The position numbers and the translations under genes were made by a program. Of a stretch of 64,000 bases of DNA, positions 24,517 through 34,064 are shown in pieces. The DNA is taken from positions 248,001 to 312,000 of the forward strand of contig CAWCXI010000025.1 in the NCBI GenBank assembly GCA_963799415.1, read 5' to 3'. The notes under the pieces are model-generated. The model was not told where the DNA came from. It did not search any database and saw nothing but the letters and a program-made list of their open reading frames with translations. Position 1 is the stretch's first letter. The number at the start of each line of letters is the position of its first letter. The DNA is from JAMXLO01 sp963799415. GTDB taxonomy: Bacteria; Pseudomonadota; Alphaproteobacteria; Acetobacterales; Acetobacteraceae.

Positions 24517-26763
24517 ATGAACGTCGCGGATTGGCTGCACAATCTAGGGATGGGCCGCTATACTGCGGCGTTTCACGCTCACGGTATCACAGCCGAGGTC
24601 TTGCCGTGCCTGACGGCAGATGACCTTAATGATGTCGGCGTCGCCTCGATCGGCCATCGGCGCGTGTTTCTCAGAGCGATCGCCGCGATGCGTGCCGCGG
24701 CTCCAATCGACGAGCCCAACCAAGCTCAGCGGAAGGATCGGCGGGTCGAGCGCGCACCACGAGTGATTGCAGAGCGACGTCAGCTCAGTGTGATGTTCTG
24801 CGACCTGGCGGACTCCACAGCACTGTCGGCCCGGCTCGATCCCGAAGATCTCAGCACCATAATTCGGGCCTATCAGAGCCGTGTAACAATGGCCGTGGCG
24901 CGATTTGGCGGCTTCGTTGCTCGCTACGTCGGGGATGGAGTGCTGGTTTATTTCGGGTGGCCTGCGGCACACGAGTCAAATGCCGAGCAGGCTGTTCGTG
25001 CTGCCCTGGCTGTAATCGAGGCTGTCGCTGAAGCGCCTGTCGGAACGGCGTCTCTTCAGGTTCGGATAGGGATCGCTACGGGTCTGGTGGTCGTGGGCGA
25101 ACCGATCGGAGTAGGCGAAGCCCGGCAACAGACGGCAATAGGGAGAACGCCGAACCTCGCCGCCCGGCTACAATCCGCTGCTCGGCCTGGCGGCTTGGTG
25201 ATCGATGCTGCGACGCGCCGGCAGATCGGTAGCCTGTTTGCGTGCCAGGATCTCGGACCCCTTGATTTGAAGGGATTCGCCGAGAAGGTTCCGGCTTGGC
25301 AAGTTACGACTGCGGCTCACCGCAGCCGCTCCGAAGCGCTCCATTCGGCGGTATCCCTGATGCCGCTGTTGGGACGAGATCAGGAGTTGAGCGCTCTCTC
25401 GCAACGCTGGCTTGAGACGAAGAGTGGCGAGGGTCGCGTGGTGCTGCTCGCCGGTGAGCCAGGGATAGGCAAATCCCGGCTCGTTGTAACCCTCATGGAG
25501 CGTCTCAGTGGCGAGTCTCATCAGCTGTGCTACTTCTGCTCGCCACAACATCAAGACAGCCCGCTCTTCCCCGTATTGGGCCATATGGCACGCCAGGGGT
25601 CATGGGACGGGGATCTAGCGGAAGTGGCGAGGCCCGGCCTAACCGAGCCGGGCCAGAAGCATCTGCTCGAGACATTTGCAAGCCAGCTTGCGGAGGTTGC
25701 TGCCCGGAGGCCGGTGCTTATCCTGTTCGAGGACGTGCACTGGATTGACCCTACAAGCCTGGAGCTGTTGGACCATTTGGTCCCATGCCTCCGGTCGCTT
25801 CCGGTGTTGCTCGTGGTGTCCTCGCGACCAGGGTTCAGCCCCCATTGGGCTGGGCTGCCGCACGTCTCAAGCCTGGCGCTTAGCGGACTGCGCCGACGTG
25901 AAGCCCTGATGCTCGCGACGCAAACTGCAGCGCCCGCCGTGCTACCGGCGACGATCCTCGAGCAGATCGTGAGGCGGGCCGAAGGTCTTCCCCTCTTTGT
26001 GGAGGAGCTGACGCGTGCCGTGGTCCAGGCCGATTGGCACGATGCTGCGCCCATGATGAGCGCATCTGTTTCGAAGCTGCCGGACCATACTGTCCCCGCG
26101 GCATTGTATGCCCCCCTCGCAGCGCGCATTGACCGGCTTCAGGGCGTGCGAGAGGTGGTTCAGGCCGCTGCCGTGATCGGCCGCGAATTCACACTCGAGT
26201 TGCTCGCAGGCGTGACGCGGCTCTCAGAACAGCCATTGCTGGACGCTCTCGCCAAGCTCAGCGAGGCGCGGCTGATGGGCCGCTCGAGCTCCGCTTCGTC
26301 GGAGAGCTATGCCTTCAACCACATGCTGATCAGGGACGTTGCCTACAGCATGCTTCTGCGCGACCGCCGCCGGCAGCTGCATCAACGGGTCGCTGAGGTG
26401 CTTCGAGGGCGTTGCATGGAACAGGGCGACGCGGCCCCGGAGGTGCTGGCGCATCACTATGCGCTCGCTGATCTGATCGAGCCGGCGGTCCGATGCTGGT
26501 TACTTGCCGGCCGGCGCGCCTTTCGGATGGCAGCTTATCGTGAGGCGGACAGACATCTGCGGAAGGGGATCGCATTGCTCGATCGCATTCCCGAAGGGGG
26601 CCGGCGAGCCCATCTTGCGTTAGAATTGAAGTCGGCTCTGAGCTTGGTTCGCGATGCCGCCAAAGGATACGGGCATGCCTTCCAATCGGTCTTCGCAGCT
26701 TGGCGTGGAGGCAACGACACGGTTCTGAGACTGTGGGAGGGGGGCGAAACGGCGGACCGCTGA
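24517..26763 (+). CDS. SAM domain / class III nucleotide cyclase / AAA ATPase fusion protein
   Basis: A 748-residue signalling protein. A sterile alpha motif domain (1-60: WLHNLGMGRYTAAFHAHGITAEVLPCLTADDLNDVGV) is followed by a class III cyclase catalytic domain (about 88-260) with metal aspartates D96 (FCDLADST) and D140 (YVGDGVLVYFG). Then comes an AAA_16/STAND-type ATPase with Walker A LLAGEPGIGKSRLV near 318 and Walker B VLILFEDVHWID, and a winged-helix/TPR-like start (YALADLIEPAVRCWLLAGRRAFRMAAYREADRHL). Relatives usually continue with TPR repeats to about 1,000-1,100 residues; here a stop comes soon after the first repeat, so the protein is short. Confidence 0.85.
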   Translation: MNVADWLHNLGMGRYTAAFHAHGITAEVLPCLTADDLNDVGVASIGHRRVFLRAIAAMRAAAPIDEPNQAQRKDRRVERAPRVIAERRQLSVMFCDLADSTALSARLDPEDLSTIIRAYQSRVTMAVARFGGFVARYVGDGVLVYFGWPAAHESNAEQAVRAALAVIEAVAEAPVGTASLQVRIGIATGLVVVGEPIGVGEARQQTAIGRTPNLAARLQSAARPGGLVIDAATRRQIGSLFACQDLGPLDLKGFAEKVPAWQVTTAAHRSRSEALHSAVSLMPLLGRDQELSALSQRWLETKSGEGRVVLLAGEPGIGKSRLVVTLMERLSGESHQLCYFCSPQHQDSPLFPVLGHMARQGSWDGDLAEVARPGLTEPGQKHLLETFASQLAEVAARRPVLILFEDVHWIDPTSLELLDHLVPCLRSLPVLLVVSSRPGFSPHWAGLPHVSSLALSGLRRREALMLATQTAAPAVLPATILEQIVRRAEGLPLFVEELTRAVVQADWHDAAPMMSASVSKLPDHTVPAALYAPLAARIDRLQGVREVVQAAAVIGREFTLELLAGVTRLSEQPLLDALAKLSEARLMGRSSSASSESYAFNHMLIRDVAYSMLLRDRRRQLHQRVAEVLRGRCMEQGDAAPEVLAHHYALADLIEPAVRCWLLAGRRAFRMAAYREADRHLRKGIALLDRIPEGGRRAHLALELKSALSLVRDAAKGYGHAFQSVFAAWRGGNDTVLRLWEGGETADR

Positions 26764-26807
26764 TGATCCCCGCGGAACTGCCTCGGTCAAGGGCGACTGG
26801 CCCTGGG

Positions 26808-27989
26808 CTACCTTACCATTGTGTTCGCGGTCTTGCCCACTACGAATGGAACGTTCTTCGGCGTCATGATGCGTGCGATATCGCGAAATAGCGAATTAGC
26901 GACGCCGGGGGATGGTTTTTCCGCCTGCAACGTCACCCAGGCAACGATGGTGATATTTCCCGCGGGAAAGTAATAGCCGGCGGTGTTGTAGCCTGGCAGT
27001 CCGCCGGTGTAGCCGTACCAGCCTGCGCTGCAGCCGATGCCAAGACCGAATGCCAGGTTTCCCTCACCGATGGGGATGCAAGTCAGGCGCGCGCGCTGCG
27101 TCGCCGGCTTGTTGGTTTTGCCGGTGACATACAGCTTCACCCAGTGCTTCATGTCGCCCATGTCGGAGATGATTTCGCCGGCGGCACCCATCAGCGAGAC
27201 CGGTATCGTGTTGCTGACATCCTCCCAAGTACCATCCTTGCCAAGTGAATATCCGCGTGCCCACGGATCGGGCATCGCCTGGGTGTCGGGATAGCTGGTC
27301 TGGGTCAGGTGGAAGGGCTCCAGGATGCGCTTGCGGATCTCCTCGCCCACCGGTTCCTTTGTGATGCTCTCGATCAGCAATCCGAGAATCAGGTAATTGG
27401 TGTTGCTGTAGCGATAGCCCTTGCCGGGTGCGAAATACGGCTTCTGCTTTAGCGCCCATCCGATGATCGTCCGCGGGTCGAATTTCATGTCGGGTTCGAG
27501 CTTCATGTTGTCGAATTCCGGCGAGTCGAATGCCTCGAACAGACCGCTGCGCATCTGGCAAAGCTCTGCGACCGTGATGTTCTCGGCGTTCGGAATCGTC
27601 ACGCCGAGTGAGAAGCGGCTGAGCGGATCGTTCAAACTCAACTTGCCTTCATCCACCAGTTGCAGAAGCACGCTGATGACGAACGTCTTGGTGTTGCTGC
27701 CGACGCGGAAGTGATCTGCCGCGGTCAACGGCTGATGAGTCGCCAGGTCGGCCTCGCCGAAGCCGTGCACGTAGCTTCCGCCGGAACCGTCCCACACGCC
27801 GATCAGCACACCTGGAACCGGGGTCTTTCCGCCATAGGTTTTCCGCTGTTTTTCGACGGCGGTGACAATCGCCGCTTGGGTCGCTGGCGCCGCCACAGAA
27901 ACGTCGGCTGAGACGCTGCGTGGCGCAACAGAGAGCACGAAGGCGCAGCCGAGTATGCCAGCGACGCGGATTACGGTGTCGAGGGTCAT
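26808..27989 (-). CDS. serine hydrolase, class C beta-lactamase / DD-peptidase fold, exported
   Basis: A 393-residue protein with a signal peptide (hydrophobic 5-22, cleavage near SVSA-DV). The active site is Ser98-x-x-Lys101 in FRVGSNTKTF, the second motif YSN is in GKGYRYSNTNYLILG, and GYTGGLPGYN stands in place of the H/K-T-G triad. This is close to the R61 DD-carboxypeptidase/esterase group rather than a dedicated AmpC. Role: periplasmic peptidoglycan trimming or ester hydrolysis. It is convergent with the cyclase gene and divergent from the HSL esterase. Confidence 0.85.
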   Translation of the reverse strand: MTLDTVIRVAGILGCAFVLSVAPRSVSADVSVAAPATQAAIVTAVEKQRKTYGGKTPVPGVLIGVWDGSGGSYVHGFGEADLATHQPLTAADHFRVGSNTKTFVISVLLQLVDEGKLSLNDPLSRFSLGVTIPNAENITVAELCQMRSGLFEAFDSPEFDNMKLEPDMKFDPRTIIGWALKQKPYFAPGKGYRYSNTNYLILGLLIESITKEPVGEEIRKRILEPFHLTQTSYPDTQAMPDPWARGYSLGKDGTWEDVSNTIPVSLMGAAGEIISDMGDMKHWVKLYVTGKTNKPATQRARLTCIPIGEGNLAFGLGIGCSAGWYGYTGGLPGYNTAGYYFPAGNITIVAWVTLQAEKPSPGVANSLFRDIARIMTPKNVPFVVGKTANTMVR

Positions 27990-28122
27990 GTTGGTTTCCC
28001 GTGTGTGGATAGACCGAGGCGCTGGTGGGTGCGCCTGCCTATGGCGCCGGTTGCATCGCGATGGTTAGATTGCATGCGATCGGATCGCACGGGAAGCGGC
28101 GGCGTGGCCAAAAGGAACTGCG

Positions 28123-29004
28123 ATGGAAAGTCCAGAGATCGAGGCCATCAGGGGATCTCTGAAAGCGACGCCGCGACCCACTGGACTTGTCGAACGGCGC
28201 GCGCGTCTGGAGTCGCTCGGCGCAAGATATAGGCTGCCGGCAGACGTGCGGACCGAACAGGTTGACGCCAACGGTGTGCCCGCGGAGTGGACCATGACGC
28301 CATCCGCTGATGCGGACCGCGTCATCATGTTCCTCCACGGTGGCGCCTACATCTCCGGCTCGATTGCGAGCCATCGCCATGTCATGGCTGAGCTGGGCCA
28401 ACAAGCCGGGGCACGCACGCTGGCTCTTGGCTACCGGTTGGCGCCGGAGCATCCGTTTCCGGCCGCACTCGACGATGCGCTGGCCGGGTATCGCTTCCTG
28501 CTGTCGTCCGGCCTCAACCCAGCGCGTATCACGCTTGCCGGTGAAAGTGCGGGTGGCGGCCTGGCGATCGCCACGTTGCTCTCGCTGCGCGATGCCGGCG
28601 AGACATTGCCGGGATCTGTCTGGTGCAGTTCGCCGTGGGTCGATCTCGAGATGACCGGTGCGACCATGGCGAGCAAGGCGGCGGCTGACCCGCTGATTCA
28701 AAAGGCGTACCTCATCGAGACCGCGGCAGCCTATCTGCACGGCACCGATCCGCGTTCGCCCCTCGTCTCGCCGATTCACGCCGACCTGCGTGGGCTGCCG
28801 ACAATGCTGATCCAGGTTGGATCGGCCGAGACGTTGCTGAGTGACTCAATCACGCTGGCGGCCGTCGCCGGTGAGGCTGATATCGATGTGACCCTGCAGA
28901 TTTGGCCGGGGATGATTCACGCCTGGCACCTGTTTTATCCGCAGCTCGCGGAGGGGCGCCGGGCACTCGCGGCCGTGGGCGCTTTTATCCGTGCAGTGTC
29001 GTGA
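28123..29004 (+). CDS. alpha/beta hydrolase, hormone-sensitive-lipase type esterase
   Basis: A 293-residue cytosolic esterase. The oxyanion motif HGGAY is at 72-76, nucleophile Ser142 lies in LAGESAGGG, the acid falls in the LIQVGSAETLLSDS region and the catalytic His in WPGMIHAW. YRLAPEHPFPAALDDAL is the HSL signature. It overlaps the following exporter gene (GTGA), which ties the esterase to the DHA2 transporter in one transcript. Confidence 0.9.
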   Translation: MESPEIEAIRGSLKATPRPTGLVERRARLESLGARYRLPADVRTEQVDANGVPAEWTMTPSADADRVIMFLHGGAYISGSIASHRHVMAELGQQAGARTLALGYRLAPEHPFPAALDDALAGYRFLLSSGLNPARITLAGESAGGGLAIATLLSLRDAGETLPGSVWCSSPWVDLEMTGATMASKAAADPLIQKAYLIETAAAYLHGTDPRSPLVSPIHADLRGLPTMLIQVGSAETLLSDSITLAAVAGEADIDVTLQIWPGMIHAWHLFYPQLAEGRRALAAVGAFIRAVS

Positions 29005-30368
29005 GCGACGTGCAGCAGGCGGCCGTCGCGGACCCGCGAGCGCGGCTGACCTTGGCGGCAAGCTGTCTCGGCATGCTGATGCTGGGCGCCAATGGCACGG
29101 CGATCATGGCGGCCCTCCCCACCATGCGTTCCGAACTTGGGCTGGATGCCGCGCAGCTTGAATGGGCGATCAACGCCTATCTGATTGTATCGGCGGCCTG
29201 CATCATTCCGGGCGGCAAGGCGTGCGACCAGGCGGGCGCGCGGCGGGTATCGATGGCCGGCCTGGCGCTATTTGCGGTCGCGTCGATCATTGTCGCAACG
29301 GCACAGGGACCTGCTTTCCTGCTGGCCGGTCGCGCGCTTCAGGGCATGGCGGCTGCGGCGGCTGTGCCCGGGACGCTGGCGGCGATCAACGAGACGAGTG
29401 CGCCGGAGCGCCGCGCGTCGGCAATCGGTGCCTGGGCTGGCTTCCTCATGCTGGGTTTCAGCCTGGGTCCGCTGATCGGCGGGGCATTCGCCCACTACGT
29501 CGACTGGCGGGTGATCTTCTGGGTCAGCGGCGTGTGCATGCTCGTCGCCGCAGGCGGCTTCGTGTTCACCGAGAGCGCGGCGCCGCCTTCGAGCACGAAG
29601 CGGGTGGCCCGGTTCGACTGGGTGGGCTTCATCCTGCTCGCGGTCTTTATGGCCGCGTTGATTTCGGCGCTGGACGCCTTGCCCACAGCGACACGGGCGC
29701 CGCTCGCTCTGTTGGGCTTTGCCGTGCTGGCGGTCGCGGCGTTCGTCGGGCTGCTGGCGACGGAACGTCGGGTCCAGGACCCGCTGATCGACATGAGCCT
29801 GTTCGCCGGTGCCGGCTTTGTGCGCGCTATCGCGGTAGGCTCGATTGCGATGTCGTGCATCCTGGCACTGCTGTTGTTCTACAATCTGGACGCTCAGAGC
29901 CCCACGGGTCTGTCACTGACTCCTGTCGGGGCCGGCTTGTCGCTCCTGCCGATGAGTTGCGGGCTGCTGGTCATCGCGTTCTCGGCACCGTGGCTCATGC
30001 GCCGCTTCGGTCCACGGCACGCCCTCACCAGCGGAATGCTGTTGATCGCCCTGGCCGGCGTGGTGATTGCCATCGGGGCGGCCGAGCGGATGTGGGCACC
30101 GCTCGTTGTCGGCTTGTTTGCCATCGGCGCGGGTCTGGCAGTGCCGTACGCTGCGGCGCCGCGTCTCGCACTTGCGACCCTGCCGCCCATCCGGGCGGGC
30201 GCGGGGTCCGGCATCATCAACGCCTGCACCTTCCTTGCCGGAAGCATCGGTGTGGCAGCCGGGGCGGTTGCCTTCGCGCTTGGCGGGCTGTCGGCGGCGC
30301 TGGGGCTCATCGCGGTTCTCGCTCTTATCGGGGCATGGCTCTGTCGGGGATTGGCGGCATCATTGTGA
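29001..30368 (+). CDS. MFS transporter, DHA2 (14-TMS) drug exporter family
   Basis: A 455-residue permease. LGANGTAIMAALPTMRSELGLDAAQLEWAINAYLIVSAACIIPGGKACDQAGARR gives helix 1 and the A-like loop of DHA2 proteins; the motif C stretch is GAWAGFLMLGFSLGPLIGG. The GTG at 29001 overlaps the esterase stop. It probably effluxes a compound made or released by the esterase; this is inference from coupling. Confidence 0.88.
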   Translation: MSDVQQAAVADPRARLTLAASCLGMLMLGANGTAIMAALPTMRSELGLDAAQLEWAINAYLIVSAACIIPGGKACDQAGARRVSMAGLALFAVASIIVATAQGPAFLLAGRALQGMAAAAAVPGTLAAINETSAPERRASAIGAWAGFLMLGFSLGPLIGGAFAHYVDWRVIFWVSGVCMLVAAGGFVFTESAAPPSSTKRVARFDWVGFILLAVFMAALISALDALPTATRAPLALLGFAVLAVAAFVGLLATERRVQDPLIDMSLFAGAGFVRAIAVGSIAMSCILALLLFYNLDAQSPTGLSLTPVGAGLSLLPMSCGLLVIAFSAPWLMRRFGPRHALTSGMLLIALAGVVIAIGAAERMWAPLVVGLFAIGAGLAVPYAAAPRLALATLPPIRAGAGSGIINACTFLAGSIGVAAGAVAFALGGLSAALGLIAVLALIGAWLCRGLAASL

Positions 30369-30446
30369 GCAGGCGCCGGCGGCAAATCGAATGGAATTGC
30401 AATGTTCCATTTGCCGAGCACGGGGAAATCCGCTACCGCCGGGAGA

Positions 30447-31592
30447 ATGGACCAGAAGCTTATCGACACGCTGACCGCTTGGCGCCACCACCTGCATGCG
30501 CACCCGGAACTGACGCTGCAGGAGACGGGAACCGCCGCCTTCGTCTGTGCGAAGCTCCAGGAACTCGCCATTCCCTTCGTCGAAGGGGTCGGCGGCCACG
30601 GTGTCGTCGCGACGATTTCGCGTGGCCGGTCAAACCGCTGCGTCGGTCTGCGTGCCGATATGGACGCGTTGCCGATCGCCGAAACCACCGGCCTCGCCTA
30701 CGCCTCAGGCACTTCCGGTGTGATGCACGCCTGTGGCCATGATGGTCACACCACCTCGCTGCTCGGTGCCGCGGCCCTGCTGCAGCAGGACGCTTCCTGG
30801 ACCGGCACGGTGCATCTCGTGTTCCAGCCGGCGGAAGAGGGCGGCGGGGGCGCCAAGAGCATGATCGCCGACGGTCTGTTCGAGCGCTTCCCGATGGAGC
30901 GGATCTTTGGCTACCACAATTGGCCAGGTCTCGAAGCGGGCACCGTGGCGGTGCACGACGCGGCAGTGATGGCCTCGGGCGGCCGCATCGAGTTCCGCGT
31001 GAAGGGACGCTCCGGCCACGCCGCGCTCCCGCATCTGACGCGCGATCCGATGGTCGCCTCGGCACACCTGCTGCTGGCGCTGCAAACGATTGTCTCGCGC
31101 AACGTCGATCCGCTCGACGCGGTCGTGATCACTGTCGCCACCATGGAGGCAGGCAGTGCGGCCAATCAGATCGCCGGCGAAGCTTTCATGCGCGGGACGA
31201 TGCGCACGCTGCGCAACGAGGTGTGCGATGCGGTGGAGGCGGCGATCCATCGCGTCGCGGCCGGCGTGGCGCAGAGCTGCGACGTGGAGATCGAGGTGGC
31301 ATTGCGTCGCGGCAATCCGGTGACGGTGAACACCACTGCGGAGCGTGACCTGGCGGCTGAGGCTGTGGTCGCGGCTGGCCTGCCACTGCGTCGCGATCTA
31401 CCCCCCGCGATGACCGGCGAGGACTTCGCGTGGTATCTGCAACAGCGGCCCGGTGCGTTCGTCTGGATCGGCAATGGCTCGGCCGACAACGGCCGTGGGC
31501 TGCACAGCTCGAGCTACGACTACAACGACGCGATCCTGCCCGCCGCGGCCGGCTATCTTGCGAGCATAGCCAGGCGCGCGTTGGGGAGCTGA
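30447..31592 (+). CDS. M20-family amidohydrolase (hippurate hydrolase / IAA-amino acid hydrolase-like)
   Basis: A 381-residue metal-dependent hydrolase. Signature features are WRHHLHAHPELTLQETGTAAFV, GLRADMDALPI, MHACGHDGHTTSLLGAA, VFQPAEEGGGGAKSMI and the final LHSSSYDYND. It removes acyl groups from N-acyl amino acids. GGGAGA directly precedes the ATG at 30447; an ATG at 30402 is the alternative. It is 78 bases after the DHA2 exporter on the same strand. Confidence 0.9.
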   Translation: MDQKLIDTLTAWRHHLHAHPELTLQETGTAAFVCAKLQELAIPFVEGVGGHGVVATISRGRSNRCVGLRADMDALPIAETTGLAYASGTSGVMHACGHDGHTTSLLGAAALLQQDASWTGTVHLVFQPAEEGGGGAKSMIADGLFERFPMERIFGYHNWPGLEAGTVAVHDAAVMASGGRIEFRVKGRSGHAALPHLTRDPMVASAHLLLALQTIVSRNVDPLDAVVITVATMEAGSAANQIAGEAFMRGTMRTLRNEVCDAVEAAIHRVAAGVAQSCDVEIEVALRRGNPVTVNTTAERDLAAEAVVAAGLPLRRDLPPAMTGEDFAWYLQQRPGAFVWIGNGSADNGRGLHSSSYDYNDAILPAAAGYLASIARRALGS

Positions 31593-31602
31593 GCGCGGCG
31601 GC

Positions 31603-32448
31603 TCACTGGCGTTGGTTGGATGGCCAGGTGAGTTCCGGCACGAACTTGTATGGATAGTCCGGCTCGCGATTGCCGTGATGATTTTTCCGTTTCGGTAACT
31701 TCACCTTCCCTCGCGTAATGTCCTCATAGGGGATCTGGCGAAGCACGTGCGATATGGCGTTCAGCCGCGCCCGCTTCTTGTCGTCCGATCGGATTACGAA
31801 CCATGGAGCCCAGGGTGTATCGGTCGCCTTGAACATCTCGTCGCGTGCGCGCGTATAGTCATGCCAGTGGCTGTAGGACTTGAGATCCATCGGCGAGAGC
31901 TTCCAGATCTTGCGGCGGTCGTCGATCCTCGCCTGCAAACGGCGTGTCTGCTCTGGCTCACTGACCTCGAGCCAATATTTCAGCAGGATGATGCCGGAAT
32001 CGACGACTGCCCGCTCTGTGGGCGGCGTCATCAGGAGGAAGTGCTTTGCCTGCTCCTCGGAGCAGAAGCCCATCACACGCTCGACGCCAGCACGGTTGTA
32101 CCAGCTTCGATCGAAGATCACGACTTCGCCCGCCGCGGGCAGATGCCCGATGTATCGCTGGATGTACATCTGCGATTTCTCGCGCTCCGTCGGAGCGGGT
32201 AGGGCAACGACACGAAAGACGCGCGGGCTGACACGTTCCGTGATCGCTTTGATGGTGCCGCCCTTGCCGGCACCGTCGCGGCCCTCGAATACGATGCAGA
32301 CTTTAACTCCCTTATGCTGGACCCACTGCTGTAGCTTGACGAGTGCTACATGCAGCCTAGCCAACTCGCGCTCGTAGTCTTTCCTTGTTAACTTGCCCGA
32401 GGAGACTGGTTCCTCAATTGTCGATGTACGGGTATCCTCAGCAGGCAT
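31603..32448 (-). CDS. ppk2: polyphosphate kinase 2
   Basis: A 281-residue PPK2 that transfers phosphate between polyphosphate and nucleoside diphosphates. Walker A is FEGRDGAGKGGTIKAI, Walker B is FDRSWYNRAGVERVMGFC, the lid module is RRLQARIDDRRKIWKLSPMDLKS, and the C-terminal KLPKRKNHHGNREPDYPYKFVPE is typical. The start at 32448 has GGGAGGA five bases upstream; longer readings would swallow the FNR-type box. It is divergent from the CBS-domain gene across 170 bases containing that box. Confidence 0.93.
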   Translation of the reverse strand: MPAEDTRTSTIEEPVSSGKLTRKDYERELARLHVALVKLQQWVQHKGVKVCIVFEGRDGAGKGGTIKAITERVSPRVFRVVALPAPTEREKSQMYIQRYIGHLPAAGEVVIFDRSWYNRAGVERVMGFCSEEQAKHFLLMTPPTERAVVDSGIILLKYWLEVSEPEQTRRLQARIDDRRKIWKLSPMDLKSYSHWHDYTRARDEMFKATDTPWAPWFVIRSDDKKRARLNAISHVLRQIPYEDITRGKVKLPKRKNHHGNREPDYPYKFVPELTWPSNQRQ

Positions 32449-32520
32449 GATGATCCTCCCCCGGATGTGCGCGCCGGACCTTCGGCTGGCTTTTCTTATC
32501 ATGATCCGCTCAGGGCTGGC

Positions 32521-32534
32521 TTGATCTGGGTCAA
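32521..32534. promoter_or_regulatory. FNR/FixK-type box in the ppk2 / CBS divergent promoter
   Basis: TTGAT-CTGG-GTCAA, with arms identical to the box at 1064. It is centred 80 bases from the ppk2 start and about 91 bases from the CBS-protein start, so it can serve either direction or both. Confidence 0.6.
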
Positions 32535-32618
32535 ACGCAACCCCACGGGCGTGTGCTAGATGTGCCGGAAAGCGAAGGTCGCCGGTCGTGAGCACCCTGG
32601 CGCGAAAGGAAGACGGAA

Positions 32619-33158
32619 ATGCTCGACGAGGCAGTGGTTACGGCGGGGGACCTGATGACCCGCGATGTTGCGGTGGTGCACCCGGAGACGAGCCTGCTGG
32701 ACGCAGTGAAGCTGATGGCACGGCGCCGGATCAGCGGCATGCCGGTGGTGGAAGGTTCCGGCGCAATCGTTGGCATGATCAGCGAAGGCGATCTGGTGCG
32801 CTGGCACGAGGGGTACACTGCCAGAGAGGCGCGATGGCTGGATATGCTGGCCGAAGGTTTCGAGCTCGCGCCAGCCTTCGTGGAAGGCATTCGGGAGCAG
32901 CGTCACAGGGTGAAATCCGTCATGTCGCCGGGTGCCATGACGGTCACCGAAGCGACGGCCGCGCGCGAGGTAGCGCGTCTGATGTACGACAAGGGCATCA
33001 AGCGAGTCCCGGTGGTGCGGGATGGAAAGCTGGTCGGCATCGTCGCGCGGTCGGATCTCGTGCGCGCGCTCGCGGAGAAGCTGGCGGACAAGCCCTCACC
33101 CGCAGTGGAGCCGAAGACCGTGGATGAGGCGCTGCGCCGGGGGCGAGCGAAAACCTGA
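32619..33158 (+). CDS. CBS-domain pair protein
   Basis: A 179-residue soluble protein of two CBS motifs in tandem: TAGDLMTRDVAVVHPETSLLDAVKLMARRRISGMPVVEGSGAIVGMISEGDLV and VKSVMSPGAMTVTEATAAREVARLMYDKGIKRVPVVRDGKLVGIVARSDLV. CBS pairs bind adenine nucleotides and act as energy sensors. AAAGGAAG precedes the ATG. The divergent ppk2 neighbour and shared FNR-type box suggest a role in low-oxygen energy management. Confidence 0.9.
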   Translation: MLDEAVVTAGDLMTRDVAVVHPETSLLDAVKLMARRRISGMPVVEGSGAIVGMISEGDLVRWHEGYTAREARWLDMLAEGFELAPAFVEGIREQRHRVKSVMSPGAMTVTEATAAREVARLMYDKGIKRVPVVRDGKLVGIVARSDLVRALAEKLADKPSPAVEPKTVDEALRRGRAKT

Positions 33159-33170
33159 CGCTGACCGTGT

Positions 33171-34004
33171 CTACGGTCCCAGGTTGTCGATCAGCCGCAC
33201 AGAACCGAGCCGCGCAGCCGCGATCAGGCGAGACCCAGGCCGCACCATTTGCAGCACCTGCATCGTGACGCCATCAACCAGCGCGAGATAGTCGATCGCG
33301 AAGCCTGCATTGCTCAGCTCGGCGCCGGCGTCGGCAAGCGCGACATCGGCTTGACGGCCCATCGTCAGCGCACGCGCCGTTGTGCTCAACACTCCGTGGA
33401 GGAGCGGGGCTGTCGCGCGCTCCTCCTCCGTCAGGAACCGGTTGCGTGACGACAATGCCAATCCGTCAGGCTCGCGTACTGTCGGCACGCCGATGATCTC
33501 CAGAGGCATATGCAGGTCGGCGACCATGCGGCGCACCACCTGTAATTGCTGCCAGTCCTTCTCGCCGAAAAATGCGCGATCGGGCCGCACTTGGCCGAAC
33601 AACTTGGCGCATACCGTGGCGACACCCCGGAAATGCCCCGGCCGCGCGGTGCCTTCCCACTGTTCCGCCGGTCCGGCCACGTCGATCGTCGTGGCATCGC
33701 CCGGCGGGTACATCGTGGCGACATCCGGCAGCCAGACGAGCTGGCAGCCTGACGCCTCCAGTGCAGCCAGGTCCCCCGCCTCATCGCGCGGATATCGCGA
33801 CAGATCCTCGTTCGCGCTGAACTGCAGCGGATTGACGAAGATGGACGCGACGACCGCCGCCCCGCTTGCCGCAGCCTCGCGCACCAACTCACGATGTCCG
33901 TCGTGCAGCGCTCCCATCGTCGGCACCAGCGCGAGCGCGCCGCATTGGTGGCGCAACGCCCTGCATCCGGCATGCAGCTCGGCAATGGTGCGCGCCAGCT
34001 CCAT
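33171..34004 (-). CDS. panC: pantoate-beta-alanine ligase
   Basis: A 277-residue pantothenate synthetase joining pantoate and beta-alanine with ATP. PTMGALHDGH, FVNPLQFSANEDLSRYPRD, GHFRGVATVCAKLF, FFGEKDWQQL and ALSSRNRFL are all present. The ATG at 34004 is chosen because LARTIAEL follows in register with family N termini; a GTG two codons upstream is possible. It supplies the same pathway as coaBC at the window start. panB is not present. Confidence 0.93.
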   Translation of the reverse strand: MELARTIAELHAGCRALRHQCGALALVPTMGALHDGHRELVREAAASGAAVVASIFVNPLQFSANEDLSRYPRDEAGDLAALEASGCQLVWLPDVATMYPPGDATTIDVAGPAEQWEGTARPGHFRGVATVCAKLFGQVRPDRAFFGEKDWQQLQVVRRMVADLHMPLEIIGVPTVREPDGLALSSRNRFLTEEERATAPLLHGVLSTTARALTMGRQADVALADAGAELSNAGFAIDYLALVDGVTMQVLQMVRPGSRLIAAARLGSVRLIDNLGP

Positions 34005-34064
34005 GCGCACAATTTGGCCTCGCAGCCGCTGTGGCGCAACATGAGGCCGAGATCGGGGGATGCG

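Noticed and set aside
29162..30742. 526-codon plus-strand frame overlapping the DHA2 exporter
   Set aside because: Out-of-frame reading of the exporter gene with Arg/Gly-rich composition and no membrane segments.
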